Notes: generated by a model not told the origin, from the letters alone. A stretch of 64,000 nucleotides of DNA from Harmothoe impar (GCA_947462335.1 OX381714.1:57767800-57831799), one strand, 5' to 3'; positions 1 to 10,573 are shown, counted from the stretch's first letter. Made by a program: numbers and translations.

Positions 1-37
1 CTAATAAAGAAGACGTATGAAAATAAAACACAACAAT

Positions 38-778
38 TCACATGTCCTTCGTTCTCGTTGTTTCTTGCTTGATAAAGTCAAGTAATATCGCGATGCCGAG
101 GTCAAACTTTCCCATGTCCTCAGTCAACACTCGAAGGAGTTCAAAAGGCGTACCGCCGGCACCGTCAGCTTCAGCTTGCCACATTTTCAACACTCGGAAG
201 GCCCACTCAGCGGGACTTCCTCCGTATTCGCATTCTTCAGCGATCTTATCTAACCTCTCAGGCGACAATTTTAAATGGTCCCCCACCTCTTTCCACCTGC
301 TACCTAGACGTCTGCCGAGGGTGCCCAAGTGCTTATGCATCGCACGAGAGTCGGGGTTTTCGAAATCCAACCCCTGTCTGTGGAGAAGGGACATCCACTG
401 AGCCAACAGTTCCACGCGTCTAATGCGGGTGAAGACGCGACCGAGCTCTCCCCATCTATGACGATGCGGGGTTTCACCCCACCAGACTCGGAACATCGCC
501 GTACACAGCTCCTCCGGTGTCTTGACACTGCGCTCTACTAGAGCATCCATACGGGCGGCGGTAACTTTTAAGCTACTGCCCAACTCTCTCCAAGATCCGC
601 TCAACTCTTTACCTAGTTGACGAAGCAAGGCGTCGCTATATGCTAAGCGCCGCTGTCCTACCTCTCTGTTCTCCCCATCGGTCTGCCTCGCGCGTCTCAC
701 GTCGTCAAGCCGCATTAACTTTTTTTCAGGTGGACAAGGCGGTGAAGGCGAGCTTGAAAGTGGAATAGCTTGAGCCAT
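38..778 (-). CDS. Tandem death-fold-domain protein (copy 1)
   Basis: Intact 246-residue ORF starting ATG GCT CAA. The N-terminus (about 1-45) is Ser/Pro-rich then basic. Two similar helical modules follow, about 50-125 and 149-225. Each has the death-domain pattern: LG..L...W..L...L near W63 and W162, an ML/MD helix after it, a Trp-bearing helix (W100, W200), then EL.RV.T (111-118, 213-220). The two modules resemble each other, so the gene probably arose by internal duplication. There is no signal peptide or membrane segment; it is likely cytosolic. Death-fold proteins assemble with host adaptors of apoptosis, NF-kB or inflammasome signalling, so a role in host-response modulation is inferred, not shown. 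It is transcribed leftward from a TATA box near 925-932 through a 5' leader with a GGC/CCG run. Alternative: another six-helix bundle (DED/CARD). Confidence 0.72.
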   Translation of the reverse strand: MAQAIPLSSSPSPPCPPEKKLMRLDDVRRARQTDGENREVGQRRLAYSDALLRQLGKELSGSWRELGSSLKVTAARMDALVERSVKTPEELCTAMFRVWWGETPHRHRWGELGRVFTRIRRVELLAQWMSLLHRQGLDFENPDSRAMHKHLGTLGRRLGSRWKEVGDHLKLSPERLDKIAEECEYGGSPAEWAFRVLKMWQAEADGAGGTPFELLRVLTEDMGKFDLGIAILLDFIKQETTRTKDM

Positions 779-790
779 CTCGTCTCGTCT

Positions 791-791
<1 letters not shown>

Positions 792-850
<59 letters not shown>
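792..850. repeat. (GGC)n triplet repeat in the leader of the death-fold gene
   Basis: About twenty uninterrupted GGC units, followed by a GGT-rich tail to about 870. It lies in the 5' leader of the leftward gene, so the transcript would carry a CCG-rich run directly before the start codon. Copy 2 has a shorter, interrupted version at 53114-53165, so the tract length varies. Confidence 0.9.
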
Positions 851-865
<15 letters not shown>

Positions 866-924
866 TGGTAGTAGACGTTACTGTGGTCAGAGGCGATATG
901 GTTTTTTTCCAACAGAAATCAGAG

Positions 925-932
925 CTTTTATA
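925..932 (-). promoter_or_regulatory. TATA box for the leftward death-fold gene (copy 1)
   Basis: On the minus strand the sequence reads TATAAAAG about 150 bases upstream of the ATG at 778. It is conserved at 53232-53239 in copy 2. No other TATA-like match lies between it and the start codon. Confidence 0.6.
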
Positions 933-1419
933 CAGAGGGAGTTTAATCCTATTTCCAACAGCACTCCAGCTGTCTAGCGACCTGTCCGCATGACGCTTTT
1001 TCAGCCGCTCCGCTCCTTAAGAGCTTAGATGACGAGGGGTATGTCATCGCTATCCGTGGAGACCAGCTGAAAACGGTGTTTTTTTCCTCATCCATAGCCT
1101 TACCTCCTACCCCCTACCTGAGGACGTCTCCCTCCCTCTGACATTCATTGTAACAAACGTCAGAGGTCAGGTGAAAATCGGATTTTTTCATGCACAGCCT
1201 TAGTCAGCTGTCACCCCTCCCTATTGAACTAGCCGGCCGCCGCCGGCCGGCCCGGTCTACTCACCACGGCAGGAGGCGGTGATTTTTTTTTGTCTTACAC
1301 TTAAGTCGCTCACCACATGCACACACCTCTACTCACAGACAGACACGTTCGTCTTAGGGGGTCCTGCTTCACGCCACACGCCTCCTGTAGTTTTTTTGTA
1401 TACACACTCTAAGCTCATC

Positions 1420-1802
1420 ACCGTTAATCCTTTATACAGCTAACGCACGTTGAATTGCTGAACAGGGTGGTAAGTAGCTTAGCTCATGACAGTGGATCCC
1501 TCAAAAAAGAGGGGAAAGGGATCCAGCTGAAAACGTCATACCTTATGTCTTTTGTTTCTCTTTGTGAATGGCCGCCGGTCAGTCGGCGGCAGCAACCGCT
1601 TAATCCTTTATACAGCTAATGCGCGTTGAATTGCTGAACAGGGTGGTAAGTAGCTTAGCTCATGACAGTCGATCTCTCAAAAGGGGGGAAAGGGATCCAG
1701 CTGAAAACGTCATGCCTTATGTCTTTTGTTTCTCTTTGTGAATGGCAGCCGGCCAGCCGGCGGCAGCTGAACAGGGGCAGTAAGTAGCTTAGCTCTAGAA
1801 GC
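1420..1802. repeat. Tandem ~174-bp promoter repeats (copy 1)
   Basis: Two long direct repeats start near 1420 and 1595, each beginning CCG(C)TTAATCCTTTATACAG and containing GAATTGCTGAACAGGGTGGT, GGATCCAGCTGAAAACGTCA and a GCCGCCGG...CGGCGGC inverted pair. A third, truncated unit (about 1768-1802) leads directly into the TATA box at 1812. The block lies in the intergenic region between the two divergent genes, so it is probably an upstream control or enhancer repeat. Confidence 0.7.
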
Positions 1803-1811
1803 GAGAAGGCG

Positions 1812-1818
1812 TATATAA
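1812..1818 (+). promoter_or_regulatory. TATA box for the rightward low-complexity gene (copy 1)
   Basis: TATATAA sits in a GC-rich setting 60 bases upstream of an ATG at 1878 that has a strong Kozak context (CACCACCATGA). It is conserved at 54114-54120 in copy 2. Confidence 0.75.
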
Positions 1819-1877
1819 GGGGCCTGGAAACCTCCATTCACTCACTCATTCTTTTGCTGCTCTCTACAGTCACCACC

Positions 1878-2048
1878 ATGAGCAAAAGACAACACCTAGC
1901 GCCGTCCAAGGATCTAAGCAAGTTCAAGAACAAGAAGACTACGCGGAACAGCGCCTTAGCGTCAGTGCCTCCTCTTGCTACTGAAAATGAGACTACCGCC
2001 GCAGCCGCTTGGTCTTATCACCCTCCCGCTGTAGCGAGCGCTCGCAGC

Positions 2049-2085
<37 letters not shown>

Positions 2086-3484
2086 CTAGTAGTAGTAGTA
2101 GTAGTGGTAGTAGTACTACTGGTAGTAGTCGTCGTGCTAGCGACGTTGTTACACTCGCGAAGGTACACGTTGCTGCTAAGCGCGCTGCCGCTGCTACTGC
2201 CGCCCCGCCTGCTGCTGCTGCTGCTGCTGGTGATCCTCGTGCTGCGGCTGCTGCTGCTGCTGCTGCTGCACCTGCTACTGCTGCGCCTGCTACGGCTGCG
2301 CCTGCTGAGGCTGCTGCGCCTGCTACTGTTGCGTCTGCTGCTGCTGCTGCTGCTTCTGCTGCACCTGCTGCTACCGCTACTACTACTGACGACAACGCTC
2401 CTGGCACAGCGCAGTACTGGCAACCGGGTTTTTACCTCCCCACTACTGTTGATGATTTTGATGACCTGCCGCACGTTGCACAGCCCCTCTCCTCCACCAC
2501 TACATCGACCGACGCCCTCGACGCCGCTCGCGCTGAGAGTTACAGCTATTCGGACACTCAGCCCCTAAACCAAGAAGAAGAGGAGGAGGAGCAGCAGCAA
2601 CAGGGTGAGACAGAGAACGACGCTGACGACGAGGCGTACGAAGAACCCGAAAAGGGGCGGACGGTACGTTTTTTCGGCTCCCCTCTTCCCCAGCCTTCGA
2701 CCTCACTTCCACTGGTAGCGCGTCCGGTCCGTGGCGACTGCCCTCACCGCCACCTTACGAGGGCGGCGGCGCTTCATCTTCTACCGCTACACTCAGCACC
2801 GACGGCGTGTGGCTGCTCTGTTCCAACAACAAGGTCTCGGATACCACCAGCGCTGACGCTGCTCCTGTTATCGGTTCTGCTGCTGATTCAGCTCACGCTG
2901 ATGGTGTTACTCTTCTTGCGGGTCTGAAACGTTCTAAGGTGAGTTCCAGAACAACAAGGCCTACTAAGAAGAGAAAAATACAAGAAAAAGAACGAGATGG
3001 ACGAGAAGAAGCAGAGAAAACCTTCTCCCGTCTTCTCGGGTTAGAGTTCTGCTTAGACGGGGCTTTGACGCTGGAGATCTGGGAGGACGTGGCTAGACTG
3101 TCTAGGAGGCCGCGCTACACAAAAGACGGCCAGGTGAAAGAGGCGTCTCTGACCAGAAGCAAGCGAGTGCACTTCACTGCCGACGCGCTGCGCGAGCTAA
3201 TAGCACGCATCGCCGATATCCGCGCAGTGGTGCGCATACGCGACACAGTGGCCGCGCAAGGAAGACCTAATCAAACCCCCTGGTTCGCAGTGCTGGATGA
3301 GGAGGGCAAAGTGTACGCAGCTGTGAGCTACTACAGCGGTAAGAACCTCGTCCACGTGCGCAAGTACGAAGGTCCTGACAAAAAACCCACACAGCAGGGG
3401 GTGACGCTGTCCGCCAGAGCGCTCAAAGAGTTGGATGACAAAACAGAGATTATTCTCAAATATCTCGGTATAGATTCGGAATGA
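1878..3484 (+). pseudogene. Low-complexity nuclear protein with PC4-like C-terminus (copy 1, frameshifted)
   Basis: The start at 1878 (MSKRQH...) has a Kozak context just after the TATA box. In order: a basic N-terminus, a poly-Ser run encoded by AGT repeats, a long Ala/Pro-rich region encoded by GCT repeats, a Glu/Gln acidic stretch, an NLS-like KKRKIQEKE segment near 2965, then an ordered C-terminal part (about 3040-3481). That part has two related modules ending RVHFTADALREL and GVTLSARALKEL; the second follows SGKNLVHVRKYEG. This resembles the PC4/p15 fold, which binds single-stranded DNA, and would suit a replication or transcription accessory role. A cluster of indels around 2655-2730 shifts the frame relative to copy 2, so this copy is broken unless the assembly is wrong. 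The C-terminal frame itself is open to 3484. Confidence 0.65.
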
Positions 3485-3549
3485 GAGACGCTCAACGCTC
3501 ACGCGCGCACACACACAGCGTTTGACGTACGCTGTATGAGACAGACAGA

Positions 3550-3622
3550 CGGATACACAGACAGCAGACAGATAGATTGATAGATAGATAGACAGATAGA
3601 TTGATAGATAGATAGATAGTTA
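3550..3622. repeat. GATA/GACA-type microsatellite
   Basis: Imperfect GATA, GATT and GACA units fill the gap between the PC4-like gene and the polymerase. The same tract is at 55870-55945 in copy 2 with a different unit count. No separate promoter for the polymerase is obvious here. Confidence 0.85.
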
Positions 3623-3656
3623 GACGGCTAAGTAGTTGGTAACTGAGTGAAAAAAC

Positions 3657-6600
3657 ATGACGCAGTACGTATGCGAAAAGTGTTTCAAAATTTTTAAAAG
3701 ACCGTACAACCACGAGAGACACGTAGAAAATTGTAGAGTAATACCTAAGTTTTGCCCTCTATGCGGCGAAGGCGATTGCCGAAAGATCGCCTGTCGACGC
3801 GAATCTCTGGACGGGGTGACCATCCCTCCGTGCATATGTGCTGTACCGAACGGGGAGGAAACGTTCACGGCGAATTGGCCTGCGATACAAACGGGCGTCA
3901 GGTTGCACGGGACTCGCGTGAGTGTAACAAACTTCAGGCTACCAACCGGCGAGTTGAGTGACGCTGTAGATACTATGCGTCGCATTCACTTGACACAAAG
4001 ATTCAGATACAAAGTGGGTTTCTCGGTAGGCTTACTCTTACAACACAGAGAAGACAAGAGCAAACTGCGCTACTTTCACGCCTCCCAGAACAACGCAACT
4101 CTCATACAACCGCTCCCTACTATAACTAATTCAGAAACTTTGGAAGAGCTCCTCTCAAAGATGGAAAACACCGTCGCTTGCGAGGAAGTACGGAAACTTT
4201 GCGACGCTGACACCAAGTGGCACGTTCTTTTTCCTACCAATTTGAACATTTGCGTTTACATGGGACCGGGGGAATTCCCCATAGGCGGTAGGATCACTCA
4301 GGCCGGTCGAGTTGGAAAGAGAAGCGGCGTGTTAGATTTTCCCAACAAGGACAACCTCTGCATCTTCCGCTGCATTTCCTTTCACTTATACAACACCAGC
4401 AAGCGCGCTTCAGATTTGTTACGTCAGTTCTGTCCCGCTGCCACACCTGAATCCTTTCCGGGTCTGAACATCCGCGACTTACCCGCGTTAGAGAACTTGT
4501 TTGACGTACAAATAGCGGTTTACACCGCATCGCGTCAAGTGCCGGGGCGGAAGTTGAGAAGACGCGCTACTCTGATCAGACCGCCTTCCAGAACTCTGGC
4601 CGCCCGAGGTAAAGTCAACCTACACCTGACGGCGAAAGGCGGTTTGCACGTCTCTCTCGTCACGGACTTCAACGCGTACGCGGGCATATACGAATGTTGC
4701 AAGTGTAAGGCGGCGTTCACCACTGAGTTCTTGCTGAAGAGACACAGGAACCAGCTTTCCTCTTGCCGACAAGTCAAGTTGCGCTACGTAGGTGGCATCT
4801 ACCAAAATTCGAGAACGATTTTCGAAGCGCTAGCAGACTTCTCCATTTTTCCCCCGACGGACATTCCGGAATCTACCCTTACAAGATCGCCTTCGATTTC
4901 GAGGCTTTCTTCAGACCGTGCAAAGAACCGTCGACGGAACACGTGTCCCTGCTGTGGGATCACGCCCCTTTGTCGGCTAGCGTCGCATCCGACTTTCCGG
5001 GGTGGGAGGGGCCCGTCTGCTTCGTCAGAGAATCCGACGCAGATTCCGACCCCTTGTTGGACCGAGTTTTAAATCACATAAACGAGAACGCCAAAGTCAT
5101 CGGGGAAGCTGTGCTAGAACTTTACCGACCGATGTTAGCGAAGTTAGATGCGGCGATAGGTGAAGCTCTCCTGCTGGAGGAGGCGACATTCACCCCTTCT
5201 CCAGGCGGCTTCGCTGCGGCTCAGACCAGACACCCGTTAGTTCAACTGAAGAAGCGTCTTCTGAGATACATCCGTCAAGCTCCAGTCGTGGGCTTCAACT
5301 CGGGGCGTTACGACTTGAACCTGATCAAAATACGCCTTCACTCGTTCTTTGCCTCCGGAGACCGAAGAAACCAAGAATTCAGCGTCATAAAGAGAAGCAA
5401 TCAATACTTGGCGGTTTACACACAGCACACGGTTTTCTTGGACGTAGTCAACTATTTGGCACCCGGTTACAACTACGCGACCTATTTGCAAGCTTTCACC
5501 AGGAACGAAGAGAAAGGTCACTTTCCTTACGAATGGATGACGTCTACCAGGAAACTGGCAAACAGAATGCTGCCACCGAGATCGGCTTTTGACAGCGAAC
5601 TGACGGGCGTCAAAATGTCCGAATCCGACTACGCCGCATGTCAGAAAGTTTGGTCCGACGAGAAGATGCAAACTATGGAAGATTACTTGATCCACTACAA
5701 CAACAAAGACGTCAAACCTTTCATAGAAGCTCTGAAAAATCACGCTAAATTTTTCCAAGATCGCGGCATTGACATGTTGAAAGACGGAGTTTCTCTCGCC
5801 GGTTTGACTTTACGGTTCCTCTTCCAAAACCTAGAAGACGCGTTCACAACGTTCCCCCAGTTCGACGCCTTCCTCCACGCTCTGATCAAAGAAAATCTAG
5901 TCGGCGGTCCTTCCATCATCTTCCATAGATTTCACGAGAAGGGCACCACGCGGATAAGGGAGCACAAGTACGGCGAAGAAGCGAGACCGTGCCAACACAT
6001 CCTAGGACTAGACGCTAACTCTCTGTACTTGCGCTGCATGAGCGAAGCGCACTGCACGGGCTATTACGCGGTGAGACGACCTGAGACCGAGTTCAAGCCC
6101 GAAATTAGGCAAAGAAACTCTCACAGCGCTTTGGAGTGGTTATGCTTCGTAGAGCACGACCGCGACGTGAAACTGCGCCACGCTTTGAACGGCGGCGAGA
6201 TGGTTGTAGGCTGTCGGAGAATTCGCGTGGACGGGTTTCACGCGGCCTCTAATACGGTTTTCCAGTTTCACGGGTGTTGCTTCCACGCTCACGAGTGCAT
6301 ACCGTCGCACCGATATCAGCGCGCTTCACTGAGGGAGGAGAGACGCGACAGAACGACTAGAGTGAGCGCTTACTTGAAAGCGCTAGGTCACAAGCTGGTC
6401 GTCGTGTGGGAGTGCGAATGGAGAGAGATGAAGCGTCGAGATGAGCGGGTTAAGGCCTCCCAACAACGCTGGAAGGTTGACGCTTTGAAAGTGTCTCGAA
6501 ACGCGATGAGCGAGAGCGACATCCTTTCCGCTGTGAAAGAGGAGAAAATGTTCGGTTTAGTTCAAGTGGACATCACTACGCCGCCTCACCTACGAGACTA

Positions 6601-7756
6601 CTTCGAAGAAATGACCCCCGTTTTCAAGAACGTGACCGTTTCAAAATCGGACATAGGCCCTCACATGTCAGACTTTGCGCAGGAAGAAAAGCTGTTGAAC
6701 ACGCCTCAGAGATGTCTGATAGGGAGTTACCACGGAAAAAATATTCTCTTGGGAACGCCGCTTCTCAAGTGGTATTTAGAGCACGGTTTGATAGTCACCA
6801 AAGTGCAGCTGGTCGTAGAATACCTACCTAAACGCTCCTTTGCCGGTTTCGCGGACGAAGTAACGGCGGCGCGAAGACGTGGCGACGTGAACGAGAACGA
6901 GAAAATTCTGTCAGACTGTTACAAGTTAATGGGAAACGCTACGTACGGTAAAACAATCTGCAACAAAGAAAAACACACGGCGGTGAGATACACTGACAGT
7001 CGGAAGTTCGAACTATTGGCCAATTCGTGGCGCTTCAAAAAGGCGTCCGAGTTGAGTTCCGATCTGTTTGAAGTCGAACTACAACCGAAAACAGTCAAGA
7101 ACAACCTCCCTATTCAAATAGGGTTCATGGTATACCAGTACGCGAAGTTGAAAATGTTAGAGTTCACATACGACTTCTTGGATAGATTCGTCGATCGGTG
7201 CGATTATGCCCTTTGTCAAATGGACACCGACAGTCTTTACATGGCTCTCAGCGGTGACACGTTGGATGACCTAGTCAAACCTCGCCTGAGAGAGACGTAC
7301 TTCAGAGAGAAACGAAAGTGGCTTCCGACAGCGGTGTGCGACGATCACTTAGAGCTTTTCGTGAAGACAAAAACGGAAAGAGTGCGAGAATGGTGTCCGC
7401 CGCCCGGCGGATGTTGTGAGAGACGGTACCTTCACGATCTGAGAACTTCGGGGCTTATGAAAGCGGAGTGGGAAGGTGACGGGATCCTAAGTCTCAACCC
7501 TAAGACTTACATTTGCTACGATCGAGTCAGCGACACCGGTGAAAGAAAATCCAAAAAATGGAGTGCAAAAGGCGTACAGAAGAAACAAAACCCTAAGGAA
7601 CCAGACGACTTCTTGGATGTTCTTCGCCAACGAAAAACTCTCATTGCTGTAAATAGAAATTTCAAAGTGGTGCGAAACAAAATGGTCACCTACACCATAG
7701 AAAAGACGGCGTGCGCTACTTGTATTATAAGCGTCGCGTGCATTCTGACGGTGTGA
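3657..7756 (+). pseudogene. Protein-primed family B DNA polymerase (copy 1, two frameshifts)
   Basis: The ATG at 3657 follows an A-run. The N-terminal region has Cys/His clusters (C6, C9, H22, C26; C33, C36, C41, C46). A segment around 4347-4680 with NLCIFRC and GLHVSLV resembles a papain/OTU-like cysteine-protease fold, and a second zinc finger (YECCKCKAAF...KRH) follows. Exonuclease motifs are DFEAFF (about 4895), GFNSGRYDLN (about 5290) and YNNKDVK (about 5695). Polymerase motifs are LDANSLYLR (A, about 6006), LMGNATYGK (B, about 6927) and MDTDSLYM (C, about 7219). The set matches the Polinton/bidnavirus type that replicates linear DNA by protein priming. Compared with copy 2, a one-base difference near 4855 breaks the frame and another near 7702 replaces the last two dozen residues. 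All catalytic motifs remain readable. In copy 2 the gene spans about 1,370 codons. Confidence 0.9.
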
Positions 7757-7859
7757 CAACGAGTCCTTTAGAGATATGAAAAAAAAAAATAAGCGTGTTA
7801 TTGCTTGATTGAGTGCATCTTTTCAAAAATAGAGTGTTTATCAAGATTGAAAAAAAAGA

Positions 7860-7865
7860 AATAAA
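7860..7865 (+). terminator. Poly(A) signal downstream of the polymerase (copy 1)
   Basis: AATAAA within an A/T-rich stretch about 100 bases past the polymerase stop. It is repeated within the next 20 bases, followed by a GT-rich element (ATTGTTGTG). Confidence 0.6.
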
Positions 7866-7880
7866 AAAATAAAATAAATT

Positions 7881-8437
7881 ATTGTTGTGTTTTTATTTTC
7901 ATACGGCTTCTTTTACTAGTAAGTCGCGCAGTCTCTTAAAGCGTCACTCATGTGACGACGTCGCTTCCAGTCACGTGATCCTAAAGACCCTCACTTCCTA
8001 AACAAAAAAAACTTCTTCTTCTTCTTCTTCCGGTCACGTGATCAATCAGGTCACTTCCGGTCACGTGATCCTCAATGAGGTCACTCACTTCCGGTTGGCC
8101 ATTAGGTCATGTGACGTCACTTCCGGTCACGTGACTCATCAGGTCACTTCCGGTCACGTGATCCTAAATTAGGTCATATGACGTCACTTCCGGTCCCCCC
8201 TAAGTAGGTCATATGACGTCACTTCCGGTCCATAAGTAGGTCATATGACGTCACTTCCGGTCACGTGACCAAATGGCGGCCTCTGATTGGCTAACTAGGT
8301 CACGTGACGTCACCACTAATCCCCTAAGTAGGTCACTTCCGGTCACGTGACCAAATGGAGGCCTCTGATTGGCTGCAGGTCGATTGAGTAATAAACAGTA
8401 GTTAACTATAGTCCCGTTCCGATAATACTATACTACT
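7881..8437 (-). repeat. Right terminal inverted repeat with promoter-motif array (copy 1)
   Basis: The inner edge (ATTGTTGTGTTTTTATTTTC) is the reverse complement of the bases just beyond the leftward gene, at about 17-37. Outside it is a dense array. By my count there are 8 CACGTG E-boxes, 8-9 CTTCCGG ETS sites, 5 TGACGTCA CRE sites, 2 ATTGGCT (inverted CCAAT) sites and an AAATGGCGGC YY1-like site near 8273. The outer terminus is GTCCCGTTCCGATAATAC...ACTACT. It matches the inverted left repeat of copy 2 at 51273-51700. Confidence 0.85.
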
Positions 8438-9737
8438 GCTATTGCCCTGATCAAATCCACACAAAATCTAACAATAGGATAGTTAGAGCTCCATGCATCT
8501 TTTGAACGGCTGTGTTTATTTATGCTTTAACAAGTTATGGCATATTTAAGCGAAGTACACATCTGCAATATGGATATACAAGAATGGATATCTATTACGG
8601 GACTTTATTTTTTATGGAATACGGCAGCCTCATTGATTTAACCAAGGAGTGCCGTATTACACACCCCCTGTAAAATAACCCATGGTCGTATTACACGGCC
8701 CTATGACGTAATCAAAATGACGGTTTGTTTACATTTGAACAGCCTAGAAAAAAGCTGTTTTAGCCAATTTAGGCCCTCCCACCTATAGTAATTTAATTTG
8801 AATCGAAAAAGGTGAAAAATAAATACAAAGGAACACTCGTTTTAGTCTGTGGCTGGGTTAGTTCACTTGTTGAAGGTAGGGCCACATTTCACTCAGCCTG
8901 TGGCCTCGTGCAATACGGCCCTACCTTTAGCTCGTGAAATAACCCAGGCTACAGACCAAAACTCGTGGACCTTTGTCTTTATATATAGATAAATAGGCAA
9001 ATGCCAACCCCCATTGTTACTGTCTCTGCCGTATTTCACGAGTGGGGGCTGGGGCAATATCCCACGAAGCCGATTTGAAGCCATTTAATGAAGGAAAGAA
9101 AGCTTTTTCTTAGCTCATTGAATACAGCCACATTGGATTCATTGGGGGCATTGAACACAGCACTTAAGCATAGTGAATCGTGTATTTAAAACAATAAAAC
9201 AAAATCCACTTTTTGTGAATTCTCTCAATAGACTTTTATCGAATTCGTTAATGATAGGCCCCTACCATGTGTTTATAAGTATCTATGTTCCTCTACCATA
9301 CTGGTATCTGCCTGAAAGTGACTCACGCGCCTGATTCTCGTGTGACGTTCAATAAGGCTTTATACCTCAGAACGGCACGGTCACCCTGAGGGGATCCATA
9401 CAGTGTGTGCTCCTATTAGCTTTCATCCTCTTAGCACCCCCTCCTACCCAACACCCTCTCAATCCCCCCATACTCTCTCATACCCCTCCCACACAAATCC
9501 ACCCCAGTTCATGCCAGGAACTGTGATCACAAGCTAGGGCAGATTCACCATGAGTCGGACACATACCCTAAGACAGACACTGATATTCCTAATTATCCAT
9601 GTACAGTAAGGTTTGTATTGTTGATTTATTGGAAAAAAATAATAAACTTCACAAATCATTCACATAATGCACAAATTCAAGTGTCCCTCTGAAGGTATAT
9701 GTCCGACTCAAGGTTAATCTACCCTATGTGCCGGTAA
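8438..9737. other. Gene-free flank with a possible nested foldback
   Basis: No coding sequence is supported. AATACGGCAG near 8618 and its inverse CTGCCGTATT at 9026-9035 may be the ends of a roughly 420-bp MITE that contains the strong foldback at 8818-8984. The rest, including a C-rich stretch at 9420-9500, holds nothing I recognise. Confidence 0.4.
8818..8984. repeat. Foldback (inverted repeat, ~65-bp arms)
   Basis: The left arm (about 8820-8885) and right arm (about 8920-8984) are imperfect reverse complements. For example AAATACAAAGGAACACTCG pairs with CTCGTGGACCTTTGTCTTT, and GGCTGGGTTAGTTCAC with CGTGAAATAACCCAGGC. The loop is short. Confidence 0.65.
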
Positions 9738-10335
9738 CAGCGGACCATACCTTACAACAGGTTTAGGAGGTCCCCAACACGACAGATTACATCGTTTTGA
9801 CTTCTAGAAATGTGATATAACTTGCATGTGTGGCCAGATTGATTATTTGTGTTGTGTGGCAGGCATGATATCAGGAACTCTGGCCATAATTGGGAACTCA
9901 GCAGCTGTGTATGTGTTTGGTTTTGCCCATAACTGGGGACTTGGATTAGAAAAATTACCTCGGACCTGTGGACTTGAAACTTAACTGGGAACTTGGCCGA
10001 GTCCCCACTATATTGAGACTTTTTTTGGGCAGCAAATAGGTTTGTGATATCTAAAAATCGGTTTCCGCAAAAGTCCACAGTTGCAATGAAAAATTCACCA
10101 CTTTTCATACTCAGACACTGCCACACACCAAAGGATGCCGAGAACCCAGTTCCAGGTGGCATTCCCGCTGCTATGCCAGACATACAAATAACCAATATGG
10201 CTACTCATGCGAGTGATATCATGTTTTTAGAAGTCAAGACAATGCAGTCAGTATTGTTGCAGAGCTCCTAAACCTGTCCCAAGGCATGGTCCCCAGCTGC
10301 CAGCACAGATTCTGAGTTCCCAGTTCCCGACATAA
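9738..10335. repeat. Inverted repeat pair with diverged ~160-bp arms
   Basis: The left arm (about 9738-9900) contains ACAGGTTTAGGAGGTCCCCAA and TTTTGACTTCTAGAAATGTG. The right arm (about 10140-10335) contains their diverged reverse complements, such as GAGCTCCTAAACCTGTCC. It is probably an old foldback transposon. ORFs inside it look incidental. Confidence 0.5.
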
Positions 10336-10573
10336 ACACTTAGTGTGTGTGTGCATTCAATATCTGTAGTGTGGAAAGTGCTGTACTTTTATTTTGGAAT
10401 TGAAATCCTTTACAATACATTCATATTTGACAAGGATATTTCCTGCTCTGAACAGTTTTCAATTAACTGGGGACATGTGTATTTTCAGATCCCTGCAAGA
10501 AAACATAATATAACTACCCACAGCCGCACATTCAGACTTCAACTGACACCTTGCAGTTGTAGGTGTATTCTTA

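Larger units (their letters stand above)
1..8437 (+). mobile_element. Polinton/Maverick-like element, copy 1 (left end outside window)
   Basis: Position 1 corresponds to 52323 of the complete copy at 51273-60736, so about 1.05 kb of the left end is missing. Gene order and orientation are the same: leftward death-fold gene, divergent promoter region, rightward low-complexity/PC4-like gene, rightward protein-primed DNA polymerase, right inverted repeat. The right end reads ...TACTACT at 8437 by homology to copy 2; the next six bases (GCTATT) would be its target duplication, whose partner is out of view. In the death-fold gene I count about ten differences from copy 2 in 741 bases, so both copies are young. 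Assignment to Polintons rests on the polymerase type and on the termini and 6-bp duplication seen in copy 2. Confidence 0.85.

Noticed and set aside
715..993. His/Arg-rich and Ala/Val-rich frames over the GGC run
   Set aside because: Triplet-repeat artefacts in the leader of the death-fold gene.
2104..2568. Leu/Val-rich open frame overlapping the PC4-like gene, with Thr/Ser and Ala/Val frames on the other strand (also 54249-54864)
   Set aside because: AGT and GCT triplet repeats are open in most frames; these are shadows of the Kozak-supported gene starting at 1878 / 54180.
2939..3056. Possible intron in the PC4-like gene: AAG/GTGAGT donor at 2939 (55251 in copy 2) and pyrimidine-rich TTAG acceptors near 3044 and 3056
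   Set aside because: Splicing to either acceptor would enter a frame with an early stop, and the unspliced frame encodes a plausible NLS region.
7881..8437. Regular short repeats resembling a CRISPR array
   Set aside because: Eukaryotic context, no constant-length spacers, and the repeats are overlapping transcription-factor motifs in terminal inverted repeats.
9752..10195. 147-codon minus-strand open frame
   Set aside because: Spans a diverged foldback, has no recognised domain, and shares sequence with the inverted arms.
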